The notes under the pieces were generated by a model. The model was not told the DNA's origin. It worked only from the letters and a program-made list of their open reading frames with translations, and did no database searches. A stretch of DNA of 64,000 nucleotides from Primula veris (taxonomy: Eukaryota; Streptophyta; Magnoliopsida; Ericales; Primulaceae), in contig OY821741.1 in NCBI GenBank assembly GCA_963682055.1, forward strand, positions 20,141,211-20,205,210, read 5' to 3'. The position numbers were made by a program, and so were the translations under genes. Position 1 is the first letter of the stretch, and every line of letters starts with the position of its first letter. Shown piece by piece: positions 20,231 to 31,690 of the stretch.

Positions 20231-22049
20231 AAACATGTAACCTCCTGTATTTTTATAAATGGTTTTATTTATGATTTAATTTATCCAAAAACGTTTTATA
20301 GAAATTTTACCAAAAACCGGTCACTCGACTAATTTTTAGCCAAAAACCGAAACTCTTTCGAAAAAATTTATTTTAAAAACCTGTTACTAATTTTTATTAA
20401 TAAAAAGGACCCAATAGATTTGTTTCTAAAGATTTGTTATTTTTGAGTAGTAAAATAATATTTTGGATCATGAGTTAACTTTTAAAACTTTGGGGACCAA
20501 ATAGTTCGCTTCCACAAACTCTCTCAAAACAGTTTGTACATCTTCAATTCAGCCCACTTTCAAAGCAGAAAAACCAAAAACAAGAGAGAAAAGAGAGATT
20601 CCAAAGCTTAGGAAGAAGAAGAAGAAACCACGTTAGCGGATTCTTACCGGAAGCATCTCCTCTACGCGCTAAGGTAACGGGGGTTATCCATTGCGACTAG
20701 ACGAGGGTGTATGTTAGGGTTAGGTCTTGCGTTTATTTTAAATTGGGGGTTTTGCCTTTATCTCAGTTATGTTCTTAAATTGTTAATTGGGTTTAATTTG
20801 TTATACCTTTAATTCACTTATTTGAATTGTAGAAGTTGAGAAATTAGACTTATTAATTTTGAATTAATGAGATTATGGATGGGTTTGCGTGTTTTATGAG
20901 TTGATTATGTGATATTATAGTTGTTGATGAAATTGGGTAAATTTATGTTGAATAAAGATGAATTGTAGTTTATGCATACAAGGTGTTTGTTAAAATGTCT
21001 GAATGAGATTTATGTTGTTGGACTTGTTTGCCTAGTTGTGAATCTAGCACCTATGCTTATAGGTTTTGTTGAATTACATTAAAGTGAAGTATGAGAATGT
21101 GATAATTGAATGGTTTAATATTATTGGCCGAGGCCTTGTGATTTATTTATTTGTTAGTAATGGTCTATGTCTCTTCCTATACCGGGGACATAAGACGGCC
21201 GAGGGGTATAAGGAATGACTCATCTTACGTACTGGGGCGAGTGGCGTGAAGAGGTCCTAGTGTGCACTTTTATTATTTTTGTTAGCAATGGTCCATGTCT
21301 CTTCCTATACCGGGGACATAAGACGGCCGAGGGGTATATGGAATGACTCGTCGTACGGACTGGGGCGAGTGGCTTGAAGAGGTCCAAATGCGCACTTTAA
21401 ATCTAATTTTTGTTAGCAATGGTCTATGTCTCTTCTTATACCGGGGACATAAGATGGCCGAGGGGTATAGGGAATGACCTACCTTACGGACTGGGGTAGG
21501 TGGCATGAGAGGTCCATGTTTGCTATAGACGTGTGTTGAAGTTATTTAGTTTATTTCGTTGTACGATGTTATTTTATTTCTTTTTATACATTGTTATTGT
21601 AGTTGTTGTTCTGAGTTCTTGAATTTATGGGATGGAGTGACGGTATCTTGGTGGTGCCGTCCCGTCTATGTATGTGCGTGGGACTCACCGTTATAGTTTT
21701 GTCTTTCAGGTACGACTTAGGTTGGCACATTCGGATAGGAGCATTAGCGAAGTATCGTATGGGCTCGGGGCTTCTTTCCGTTGCTTTCTTTTCACTTAGA
21801 CTAGTTTTTGAGGTTGTAGCCTACTGGCAAATTACTTTCGTTTGTTATCTTTTATAAATCATTTCAAACCTTCTTGTCTTGTAGCCACGTTTGGCAAACA
21901 CTTCTTATTTAATTGTTTAATTGTTCCTTTAGCTCACAAGTCTTTTTCTTTTAAAAGTAAATTTTGTACCAGCAGGTTATTTTTCCTTTTGTTTAAAAAG
22001 GTCACGACTTGATGTTCGCGTTTTGCGGATTTTGGGGCGTGACAAAACC
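20231..22049 (+). mobile_element. Solo LTR, gypsy type, with target duplication
   Basis: 1809 bp from TGTAACCTCC (20236) to GGGGCGTGACA (22044), flanked by AAACA (20231-20235) and AAACC (22045-22049), a 5-bp duplication with one change. The empty site is readable in the left arm near 5180-5200. The GGATTTTGGGGCGTGACA end is typical of large plant Ty3/gypsy (Tekay/Del-like) LTRs. No internal sequence remains, consistent with LTR-LTR recombination. The small frames inside are not genes. Confidence 0.85.
21151..21525 (+). repeat. Three tandem units of about 129 bp inside solo LTR
   Basis: Each starts GTTAGCAATGGTC and contains CTTCCTATACCGGGGACATA, then GGGGTATAGGGAATGAC, which can pair as TTCCTATACC/GGTATAGGGAA. 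The third unit is shorter at its end. The same three units occur at 61511-61880. Confidence 0.8.
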
Positions 22050-22892
22050 CTTTTTAGGTACCTATGAATTATTACCAATGTTTTAATTTTTGCTGTAGTT
22101 TCACTAAAAGTGTATGCGTCTCAATGTTTTTGGGTAATATTTTAGTCAGTATAAGTATCAAATTTTAAAAATAAATCATGCGTTTATAATTGAATTTATA
22201 AAGGTACACATTTGCTAATGCACATAAAAATGTTCTATTGATTGTTAATATCGTCATTATCAACAATGACTTTCTTGACTTCTTTAATATCAAAATAGTA
22301 TAGCCTAAGCATTTTATGTCATGAGTGGGACTCAAGTACAAAAAGTGTAAGCTTCACTACTTGTTTCTGCTTTTCAATCAGATATAACTAAAATTTTCAC
22401 CTATGCTCTTTGAGCCAGTACTTTTTTTCAAAGATGTTATTGCACAAACAACCTCATTATTATAATGAGTGTAAGCCCCCAGTTGCCGCCTGTAAGCCCC
22501 CAGATATGTATTCAGAACTTGAAAGTTTATTTTCTTAGAATACTGTGCTATTGCCAGAGAGATTAAACTACAGTGGGAGGCCACCTTGAATAGGATAGTT
22601 AAGAGGAGTAGTAGTAATAGCAATATAGGCTTAAACTCCGAGTGAGTCATTAATTTTGTAAGTCTTAGATATTTATTGTAAGCTTTCTCAATATTCTAAT
22701 ATGAGCAAGATCCCCGGAAAATAGACTTGGTCGAACTCCGTAATCAAACGTGTTGTGTTCAACCCCTATTTATTCAGTACGTATGTGTGTGTTATTAGGC
22801 CTAAGTACGAAGATCCATTTTCAGTTACAACTGAGAACTAAATTTACAAAAGTTCAGTTATAACTGCATCTTAGAGTATTAAGACATTTAGT
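22050..22892 (+). mobile_element. Copia F LTR, truncated, right-arm copy
   Basis: 22520-22892 matches the 3' half of the LTR at 3872-4700. The first about 400 bp including TGTTAGGACC are deleted and replaced by a join at the repeat TGTAAGCCCCCAG. 22050-22500 matches the left-arm sequence upstream of that LTR. No coding frame; the 90-codon frame on the minus strand (22378-22650) spans the join and is not credible. Confidence 0.65.
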
Positions 22893-23920
22893 TATTTCAA
22901 TTGTTATCAGAGGTACACATCAAACTTTATTGGTGTGGATCATATGCTAAAAGAATTATGAATCTAATGGAAGAAGGAAATTCTGGTGGAAAGCCACCAT
23001 TGTTGAGAGGTGCAACCAACTATGGTATGTGGAAGATAAAAATGATGGCATACATCAAGCCGATAGATGAAAAATCCTGGAGCATGGTTAATGAAGGATG
23101 GAGTCCACCAACGTTAGCTGATGATGAGGGAAATAAATTCAAGATTGCTCAATAAAAGTAGACTGCTGAATAGAAGAAGCAAGTTCAGGGTGACTCTAAA
23201 TTTGTGTATGCACTGTACAATTGGGTAACTGTAAAACAAAATTCTCTTTTTTCTCTCCAAGAAACTCTTTTTTCTCTCCAAGCAAGTTGGGACACTTTTG
23301 TTGTTACTTTTGAAGTAACCAAAAAGGTTAAGGCCTCTAGATTACAAGAGTTTGTCACTAATTTTGAAAATCTAAGTCTGGATGACGAATAAACTGTTGA
23401 AGAGTTTAATATTAAAATTTGTACTCTTTCTGGTAATGTGCTTCCTCTAGGGAATTTTTTTTTGAAAAGAAATTTGTTAAAAAAACTATGAGATCTCTTC
23501 CACCTAGACTTAACATGAAAGTTACACCTATTGTGTAATCTAGTGTTATTAATACTATCAAACTGGAAGAATTAATTGGAAATCTAAGAACCTATGAGCC
23601 TAATTTTTTTTTAAAGTTAGTTGTACTTGAAAATAACATTGATGATGAGGAGTTTGCATACTGTGTTAATTATTTTTACAAGAGAATGTTTAAAAAACTT
23701 TTTAATGATCAAAATAATTTTGATAACTACAAGAAGAATGGCTATCAGGGTAATAGTCATGATCTTAAAATATTAGAGAATAAGTGGATGTCTAAAGTAA
23801 ATTACTCTAACAACCACAAAAACAAGGACCAATCTGGTAATCATAGACCTAAAGGTATCCAATGTAGGGAGTGTGAAGTATGGTCATGTTCAGGAAGAGT
23901 GTGTATGCGATTCTAGGCGA
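22893..23920 (+). pseudogene. Copia F gag remnant, right-arm copy
   Basis: Degraded UBN2-type gag in at least four pieces. 22901-23155 holds NYGMWKIKMMAYIK and WSMVNEGWSPP. 23204-23392 holds SWDTFVVTFEVTKKVKASRLQEF. About 23400-23640 has VEEFNIKI, MRSLPPRLNMKV and LEELIGNLRTYEP. 23686-23916 ends in GIQCRECE, a broken zinc knuckle. Stops include the TAA after LDDE and TAA/TAG between pieces. A short tandem duplication of TCTCTTTTTTCTCTCCAAG occurs at 23243-23283 and is absent from the third copy. No pol follows. Confidence 0.85.
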
Positions 23921-24055
23921 TCGCAATGTTTTGAATTACTGAAGGTGAATAAGTTATGGTTATACCGAGTCTATATATATTCCAGGCGATTCCAACCTTA
24001 AATGCTATCTTACTGAAGCTGAATAAGTTATGGATATACCGAGTCTATATATATA
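23915..24055 (+). repeat. Two tandem units of about 70 bp
   Basis: The phrase GAATAAGTTATGG-TATACCGAGTCTATATATAT occurs at about 23946 and 24021, each unit opening with AGGCGAT. Starts where the gag remnant stops. Confidence 0.7.
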
Positions 24056-24755
24056 TATGTGTGTGTTTGTGTAAAACTATAACATTTTGAAATACTAATT
24101 CTCTCTCTATATATTTCAAAAATCAAAAACCCTAAAACCAGAAAGCCAAACCAAGTCGTCGCCTTGGGCAGGGGGAGCCACAACCGCTTCTCTAGCCCCT
24201 AGACCATCTTCCATTCCCTAACCCTCTTTCATCTATCTCCTCAACCCCATCTTTGTGGTCTCCTATCCCACTTCCCATCTCAACCCACTCTCCCGTTTTT
24301 TGTGAAAAGAAAACCCGCTCTATCGTAGGACTTCCCCGAGGTCAGATGATCTAGGGGTAAGAGGAGCCGTGGTGGCTCCTCCGCCCCGAGTAAGATGATT
24401 TAGGGTTTTGAATTTTAGATTTGTTTGGAGGTATCACCGTTATATATTATCACTTTTGAATTATAGTTGTGCCGACTTAATTTTGTAATCAATCCCATTC
24501 TAGTGTGAAAAATTACCTTCTTGCTATAATTTGAATGTGTTCCATATCAGTTGAGTTTCTCTTTCAACTACTAATACACAAATGGTTCAACTAATTTCAA
24601 TGTGCCCAACTAGGTGGTTAAACATTGAAATAAACCTAATTTGTGAACATATTGCAAAAATATTAAGCGAGTTCTTTTTTATATCATGTATCATCATACT
24701 ATTTATTTAAATAAAAATTAATTGGTCACTAACTAACATGGAATATGGCATGTAG
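24056..24755 (+). other. Non-coding stretch, including the putative intron end of the O-methyltransferase fragment
   Basis: 24100-24420 is C-rich with AAAAACCCTAAAACC and CCGCCCCGAG but has no recognisable frame. The last about 200 bp are AT-rich and end in CTAACTAACATGG...CATGTAG, a plausible branch point and 3' splice site before the exon at 24756. Confidence 0.45.
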
Positions 24756-25066
24756 TGTATTTTGCATAACTGGAGCAACGAAGATTGCGTGAAGTTATTG
24801 AATAAATATAAAGAAGCGATCCCATGTAAGGAAATTAATGGTGGCGCGGGAAAGTTATCAACATCGACATAGCCATGAAGAACAAAAGAAGTAATGATAA
24901 TAAGGCATTCGAAGCTCAAAGCTTCTTCGACATGCTGATGGTGATGCAATTCGGTAGCAAAGAGGGAACCAAGAAAGAATGGGCAAAACTCTTATCCGAT
25001 ATGTGGTTTCGTAACTATAAAGTAACTCAGTTGGGTTGGAGGTCTATCATGGAAGCTTACCCTTGA
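24756..25066 (+). pseudogene. Plant O-methyltransferase terminal exon fragment
   Basis: After a TGTAG acceptor the frame reads CILHNWSNEDCVKLLN, then KEAIPCKE, a one-base frameshift near 24850, VINIDIAMKNK, FFDMLMVMQFGSKEG, KKEWAKLLSD, NYKVTQLGWRS and AYP-stop. This is the C-terminal exon of a type I (caffeate/isoflavone-like, Methyltransf_2) S-adenosylmethionine O-methyltransferase. It contains the catalytic-His motif (family ILHDW), the post-SAM strand (family GKVIIIDIV), the KERTEKEW motif and the terminal LIEVYP. His is kept; the Asp after it is Asn. The first exon with the dimerisation and SAM-binding parts is absent. It sits inside a duplicated repeat block and is a captured or stranded gene fragment. 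Confidence 0.85.
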
Positions 25067-26116
25067 AATTTATTGCATCGTTGTGTTTTCTTGGTGAAAT
25101 TGTGTGTTTGTATTCCGAGTGAATTGGTTTCTAATAAGGTTAAAGTTTGGGCACTTATCTAGTTTTAATTATTCGAGGTCGAAGTACTTTATTTTCTTTG
25201 TATCTGGTGTGTAATTTTTACAATTGTCAGGTTTTTATCTTAAATTTTTAAAGTACAAGGACTAAATTTTAACATAGAAACGATTTACGTCCTAAAAAAA
25301 GTGACAATATTTCACTAAAAAGATAATGTTGGTTAACTTAGTGCACTTAATTAAAGTTTTTAAAACTAATGTCACCAGGTTATAAACTGTGTAGGCTTCT
25401 TCTGAATTGATACTAATTTGCTAATCAAAAATCATAACATCTATGTATATAATTACTTCCTTGTAAACTATATGAAAACTTGTAAAATCGTATAGATTCA
25501 TATTTAAGTTAGAAAAATTATAAATATTAATTCACCGCATAGGCTGATAATTTGACTGTATTGTTGTATATATTTAGTGTCAATATTGGCTATTTACCCA
25601 TCTTAAAATGTGTGCTTTTATATTTATTTTACGAATTTTAGCATTTTGAGTTATTTTATCTATTTTTTGATAATTTGACCATTTTAGGTCAACCTCATCG
25701 ATATCCATATTGTTAGTGAAGAGTAGGCGTCGGCTATTAACTTCAAGAACTACCTGGATAGCTATGTCGCCAGCCGGGCCCACTACTTAAAGTCTAAAAT
25801 ATACATCGACGATGTAAAGGTCTCCGTTTATTTTATCAAATTTTAGGTCTAATGGTCTTCAACATACGTACGTGCTCCATTTATGGAACAAACGGACGCC
25901 TACACTCATCCTTTAACAAAAAATAAATAAACACATTACACTATGTGAATTAATTTTAAATCTGATTGTATCTTTGTTTGGGACTTAGTTACATCAACGT
26001 ATTTTTAGGTCCTATAAGTTTAATCAGACTTAATTTTGAACAACTAGGGGCAGAGCGAGAACTATTATTTTGAGTTTGTTAAAAATTAAATATTATTTTT
26101 AGGGGTTGAAATGAGT
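25067..26116. other. Non-coding duplicated sequence, right arm
   Basis: The first 230 bp probably represent the former 3' UTR of the O-methyltransferase. The rest is AT-rich with no recognisable coding or element ends. It matches 2006-3046 inverted. Confidence 0.5.
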
Positions 26117-27239
26117 CCGGATCCTCTGTCCCCTAATTGTGCCCAATTCTCTGTCCCAAGAATACTATTGGTTAAACTCATCAATACTAAATGCTGACAA
26201 TATATGCTAGTATTATTTCCTAGTTTTTAAAAATGGTATGTGTATTATTGGGATAGTCTATTATTAAAGGAATTGTGAAAATATTCGTTTAATATAATCT
26301 TACAACTAATATTTTGATTGTTTATGGAATGCAAATAAATTTACATCATGGTAAGTGTTTAATATCAGTTGGAAAAAACATGTAATCTATTATTATTATA
26401 CTATCCAACAACTAATAAAGACAAAAGATTTAATATTATGTAATATACTCAAAAGTCATAACATACCAAATTAAGAGAAAATATTCTTCCCTTAGTTCGG
26501 CAAAAAAATAATCAAAAGAGTCTTGAACAAAATATTTTAAATGACAGACTACATTTAAATCAAAATAAACAAAAATGAATTAATGTTCATAGTTTCTTCA
26601 CAACCAAACATATATGTTACCAACTCTTAATATAAGCAGTCAATCCTGATAAAGTCAAAGTAATTTCTATTTAGTCAAAGGAAATATTTCTATAAGATTG
26701 CAAACAAAATTGAATACTAATAATATATGTAAATTTATTATCAGACTCATGAGAAAAATTCATGACTATTCATCTTTATCATTCCTTTTTGAGCTTGGTT
26801 TGATGCGTCTTTTTTTAGTATTTTTTTCTAGAGCATTTTTTTTTCTTAAAAGTATTGTCATTTATTTTTGTTTTTAGTTTCTTCAATCCTTTTGCCTTTT
26901 TTAGAGCAATTTTTTCCCTCTTAGAAATATTTTTTATTTTTGTTTGACACGTCTTTTTTTTGGTCACCTTTTAGCTTTTGTTATATTTGTTCTCATATAA
27001 CCTGTTGAAGTTTGTACTGATGTATATATTTTACTAACTTATTAGTAGATAAATTGTTTCATTTTCTATTTGTCTCGATAATAAATGTAGTGTCAATTAG
27101 TATTAGTAAACAATATATTTTCACAATCTTTAAACTAGTAAATAGTATTAGCATACATTTTCAATATTTAATATTGATGAGTTGGGCCAATACTATTTTT
27201 GTGACAGAGAAGGGCACAATTAGGGGACAGAAGATCCGG
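26117..27239. mobile_element. DNA element with about 105-bp terminal inverted repeats
   Basis: Left end CCGGATCCTCTGTCCCCTAA (26117) is the inverse of the right end ...TTAGGGGACAGAAGATCCGG (27239). Similarity extends about 105 bp inward on both sides, including the ACTCATCAATA...AAAT stretch. Length 1.12 kb with no transposase frame, so non-autonomous. Long TIRs suggest a Mutator-like element, but I could not identify a clear 8-10 bp target duplication. Confidence 0.65.
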
Positions 27240-28734
27240 AATCGGTGGAAAGACATAAGTTTTTCAAAATATATTTAAAAAAACATAAATAAAAGATGAA
27301 TTTTGTAAATTGTGGGGCTGTCGCGGCAAGCGCATCTTATAAAATTACTACTTCGCGATATAAAGTGAAATACTATTGTCTTTCATGATTCCAAAAGACT
27401 AGAAAATGGACTCACTAAACCAATAACTCACTTTGTAAAGACTTCTTTATTGTCAATTTGTATCTTACAGGTGCTCTTAAAGTGGATGCCTATATGTACG
27501 AGTATGATCTAAAATTTCTCGATGTGCTCTTTCAGTTCTAACTTCTAATCAATTTGTAAGCCAAAATGTAGTATAAGAAGTGTATAACAAGTCCTAAATG
27601 AGGACTTCAACAACACTAGCAAATTTCTCGTGGATGATGTATAAGTGTGATCTAACATTTAGAGAGAGTTACATAAATAGAGTAGTAGTCTCCATAGTTT
27701 CATTACCTACAGAGCCAGTTTAAAGAGTGCCCAATAGTCCGAGCAGATTCGGCATTCCACTCAAAGGAAAATAATTTTGGAAAAAATTATTATATTTAAA
27801 CTATGTATTTTTCTAGGTTTTGTTTGAATGCACAAAATAGTGTTTTTTCCACTACGCAATCCACCAAAAATAGTTTTTTGGGCCAGCTAATAATACGTAT
27901 ACTATTTTCTCCCCACCCATAGTTTCAAATGCACAGCTACATAGTCCCCAAATGCATCCAATTTTAAGAGACAAGAAACACCATTGGTCACTTGTATCGA
28001 TGGCCGAACGAGGACCTCTATGTTGGAGGTGATGAACATCGTGTGCCTACCTTTGTGTTAATGTGAGGGGATGAAACTATTTTTTATTTTAATACATGGT
28101 AAATATCGATTTTTCTCAATATTTGCAGTGATACAATCACCCAAAAATGTACCAATTGGATGAGTTGAATAATAAAAGTCGTAAAATAAAAGAATACAGA
28201 GTGAAAAGATTTTTGTTCCCACAAACCAAGGAGGTGAAGGCCCTAAACGAGGAGATTTCAGCCAAACTGCGAGTAGTCAAACGAGCTACAATTAATTAGT
28301 TATATTAACCAGTAAAAACAGAGTTTCAAAATTTAAAATTAGAGATATTCTTTATCACTATCTTATAACACTTGTATCTCATGTAAACTGAGTCTAAATC
28401 CATTGTTCAGGAAAGAAAAAGTGTTAGAGAGATAGAGAGCAAGTGAGATTGTAAACGTTTATGCGCAGTCTTGGAGTTCACGACGATTTTCGGTGAATTT
28501 ACTGTTCTCCTTATTATTTTATTGTCGTTCTCTTTTTATTATTTAATTCATTATTACTTTCTTGAATCTGGTTTGTAGTAGGTTTAGACTAACTTACGGC
28601 TCTACAAGCATTGCTAGTTGAATATATATAAGCCTAATAACTTGGTCATGTTAGGATTAGTAGCTTCATAAAACCAACTTAGTTTCATGTTAGTCTTAAT
28701 CAACCGTAGCAAGTAGTTTATTTATCAATTCTAA
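27240..28734. other. Non-coding AT-rich stretch
   Basis: No recognisable gene or element. The phrase TTACAGGTGCTCTTAAAGTG (about 27467-27486) looks like a 3' splice site but no protein family was recognised downstream. Confidence 0.4.
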
Positions 28735-29985
28735 TATCTTTAAAAACTGTTACACATTCTTATCACTTCTAAACTCTCTTGAAACTGCAAGCCTTGATTC
28801 TTCCCAAACTCAGCTAGCGAATCCACATCTTTGTTTTCTTTTCGAAAAACATGATTGATCAGATAAGTTCTGTTCTTTAATAGATCCTTTATTATAAAAA
28901 TAATATAAGATAAATTCCATGGATGCTTTGTTTTCTCTTGGATTATTTAGACCATTTGCAGAGAGTCACTTTCAATATATAATAAATCAAGAGGAGCTAT
29001 TTTAATACCTAGATAAATGGCTTGCGCTTCTATTTCTAAGACTATTTTTGTCGGAGAACTCATCACAAAATATCATTATAAAATTGCCTTTATCAACTCT
29101 ACATAAACCACCAATACCTCATTTTTTTTAGAGATAAACACCCATGTGTTTAATTTGATATAACTCGGAGGAGGAAATAACCATCGAACTACCTTGATTG
29201 GCTTGTGCTTAATATTCTCTAGCTTAATTCTCATATTAGTAAAATTAAAATCTCTAGGGAAGTTATTATCCTTTTTAACATATAGATCTATCCTTTTATG
29301 GGTATTGTAAATAATATCATGGCTTCTCATATCAAATTCTTCATAAATACACAAGCATCTTGTTTTCCATACAAAACAGACTATAAAACATGGAATAATT
29401 TTGCATAGCTTCCAGAAGATTTTAGAGCTTGTAATACTAGTTGACTCCACCAAGTAATAATTTTGCCTCTGAGAAAATTATTGTTACCTTTAATACCCAT
29501 AAAATCACTAAAGAACTTCCAAACATTATAAGCAATAGGACAAGTAGCTAAGAGATGATTTAATGTTTCTTCTTACTTTTGCAGCACCAGCAATTGGAGG
29601 TCAATTGTATACCGATCTTCTTGATTTGGGAATCAATTGGAAGAGCTCCATTATTCATTCTACAAACAAAACATGAAACCTTCAAAGGTATGATCTTGTC
29701 CCAACTTAGACCACTAGACCAGCTGTAATTAGCTTTATCTCGAATTAATTCCCAAGTTGTGCTTAATTTGAAATCCCCTTTACTAGTACTCTTCCAAATA
29801 GATTCATTATTATCACTAGTAAGTTCAATCTCATTAGAGAAATAGGACCTCACGTCGTTTAGAATATTAGCATTGATCTTGTTTCTATCCCATTTGTTAT
29901 TAGAACATAAATCTTTAAATTTACAAAGATATTTGATTATAGGATCGTTAATTGGACCTTGATATATCCAGGTATCCAGATTTAA
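28735..29985 (-). pseudogene. LINE 3' fragment: zf-RVT and RNase H domains
   Basis: Minus strand, from the junction at about 29990 downward. IWKSTSKGDFKLSTTWELIR, WDKIIPLKVSCFVCRMNNG and SNCWCC form the zf-RVT zinc domain after plant LINE reverse transcriptases. After a frame break (29076-29453) come CFVWKTR and VRWLFPPPSYIKLNTW, the start of the RNase H domain. Further down, in other frames, EAQAIYLGIKIAPLDLLYIESDS and HVFRKENKDVDSLAEFG complete it. The RT and ORF1 are missing, as in a 5'-truncated LINE. The first RNase H Asp (family KLNTDG) reads LNTWV, so it is dead. Confidence 0.8.
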
Positions 29986-30657
29986 AATGGATGCGACAGA
30001 ATTTCTCCTCTTTCGAGACAAAACATCATTGGAACCGGCCGGCCTTCCTATTTTCTTAGGAAGGGAGGCAGACTCGATGGCCGACGGCAGTGTCCTTTGC
30101 TCGGTGGGTACCACCGGAGCAACGTGTTCAACCGAAACACGGCGTCTTATAGGAACGTCTATCCTTGCAGGCATATTTGCAACATGTATATGTGATCTCA
30201 TGACATTTGCTAGGTCATTAAATGCGTCTGGTATTTGATTTGCAACATTTTGCAGACCTAGGATTCTTTCCACTTCCTTATCACTTTGTGTAGTTGGGGG
30301 ATCTAGATGAGACGTAGTGGATACATGCCACATTAATTCACCTCGTTCCTGATCAGTGATAACATGTATTTCTCCCCCTAACGACGGGAAGAGTGTCTTA
30401 TTAAAGTCACAATCTGCATGTCTAGAGGTAAAAAGATCTCCTATCAAGGGCTCTAAACAACGTATTATGGATGGGTATTCATAACCGACATATATGCCAT
30501 ATCGTTTATGAGGTCCAAATTTGGAACGCTTAGGTGGCTCAATTGGAATATTGACTAAGCACCCAAACACGCATAAAGGTGAGAGATCAGGCTCATATCC
30601 AGTTACCGGATGGTACGCGGATAGTGGTTGGGTGGTCATGGGCCTCAGAAGGACCAA
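29560..30657 (-). pseudogene. Chimeric 365-codon ORF: copia C integrase tail fused to LINE zf-RVT
   Basis: One uninterrupted frame joins two unrelated element types. Residues 1-220 are copia: YHPVTGYEPDLSPLCVFGC (integrase end), RYGIYVGYEYPSIIRCLEPLIGD, LFPSLGG, STTSHLDPPTTQSDKEV, and the linker ANMPARIDVP to GRPAGSNDVLSRKRR. Residues from about 225 are the LINE zf-RVT region. The junction is near 29985-29998. The frame stays open across the junction by chance or because decay is recent. No promoter is evident and the upstream integrase core is in a different frame. It is most simply a LINE inserted, 5'-truncated, into copia C. Confidence 0.8.
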
Positions 30658-31690
30658 CGCAGTATCATGGAAAATAGCATAACCTCATGCACAAATGGGA
30701 AGTTTGGTTCACATAACCAAAGTTCTCGCAATCATTGGAAACTGCTTAATGAAAGCTTCTGCGAGACCATTTTGGGTATGAACATACGTAGCTGGATATT
30801 CAAGCTTTATTCCTAAAGTCATGCAATAGTCATCGAAATTTTTTGATGTGAACTCCGTGACATTATCAAGTCTAATAGACTTTATCGGATAATCTGGATG
30901 ATGAGCCCTCAATTTAATGATTTGGGCTAGAAGTTTTAGAAACGCTGCGTTTCTTGTGGACAACAAAGCTATGTGTGACCATCTTGTCGATACATTAATC
31001 AAAACCATAAAATATTTAAATGGTCCACATGTTGGTTGGACAGGTCAACAAATATCCCCTTGAATTCTTTAAAGGAACTGGGAAACCAATCTCGTAGGTT
31101 TCGCACAAATTGGTTTGAGATTTGTCTTTCAATTCGAGAATACTTGGCATAGGATTTTCAGATTAATCACGAAATTCTTTCCTCAAATAGGATGCCCATG
31201 AGACACGTTAATCGTTCGAAGCATCATATTTTGACCTAGGTGTCCCAGCCGGTCATGCCATAGTATAAAAGTGCTCTCATCAATTGGCGTCCGCCGAATG
31301 ATTAGATTGCTTTCAAAGTTTTGGATTGTGGTAACATACAAACCACTTGAAAGAAATCTTAACTTCTCCAGAATACACTTTTGATCATATTGAGTGAAGG
31401 TAATATAAAGGTATTCAAGAGCATTTTCACGAGCGGTTTCAAGATGACACTTGTTTTCTGAAATATCCTTAAAGCTCAACAAGATACGACTGGACCTTGG
31501 AGAATATGAGGCTTCATATAGTTTAACAGGAGCACCATTTGACAACGTGAATTTAGCTTTACCAAAGCCTTCAACAAGGGTCAACGAGCTCGAAATTGTT
31601 GTCACTGAGGATAATTTAGGAATAAAGTTGATAAAAAAATATTTATAATCTAAGATAGTGTGTGTAGTGCTACTATCAAACAGCAATCAA
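30658..31690 (-). pseudogene. Copia C protease and integrase core
   Basis: 31183-31686 begins LFDSSTTHTIL, a copia protease active site in which Gly of D-S-G is Ser. It continues with EGFGKAKFTLSNG, ILLSFKDI and LWHDRLGHLGQNMMLR, the GAG-pre-integrase motif. 30709-31008 holds the integrase core: LINVSTRWSH (first Asp changed to Asn), IKSIRLDN (second Asp kept) and NGLAEAFIKQ (Glu kept). Stops and frameshifts separate the parts. RT, RNase H and LTRs are not found; downstream is the chimeric ORF. RPTT-type linker sequences show the same copia lineage as the ORF at 29560. Confidence 0.8.

Noticed and set aside
21282..21506. Repeated Pro/Arg-rich frame, also at 61513-61746
   Set aside because: Produced by the 129-bp tandem units of the solo LTR.
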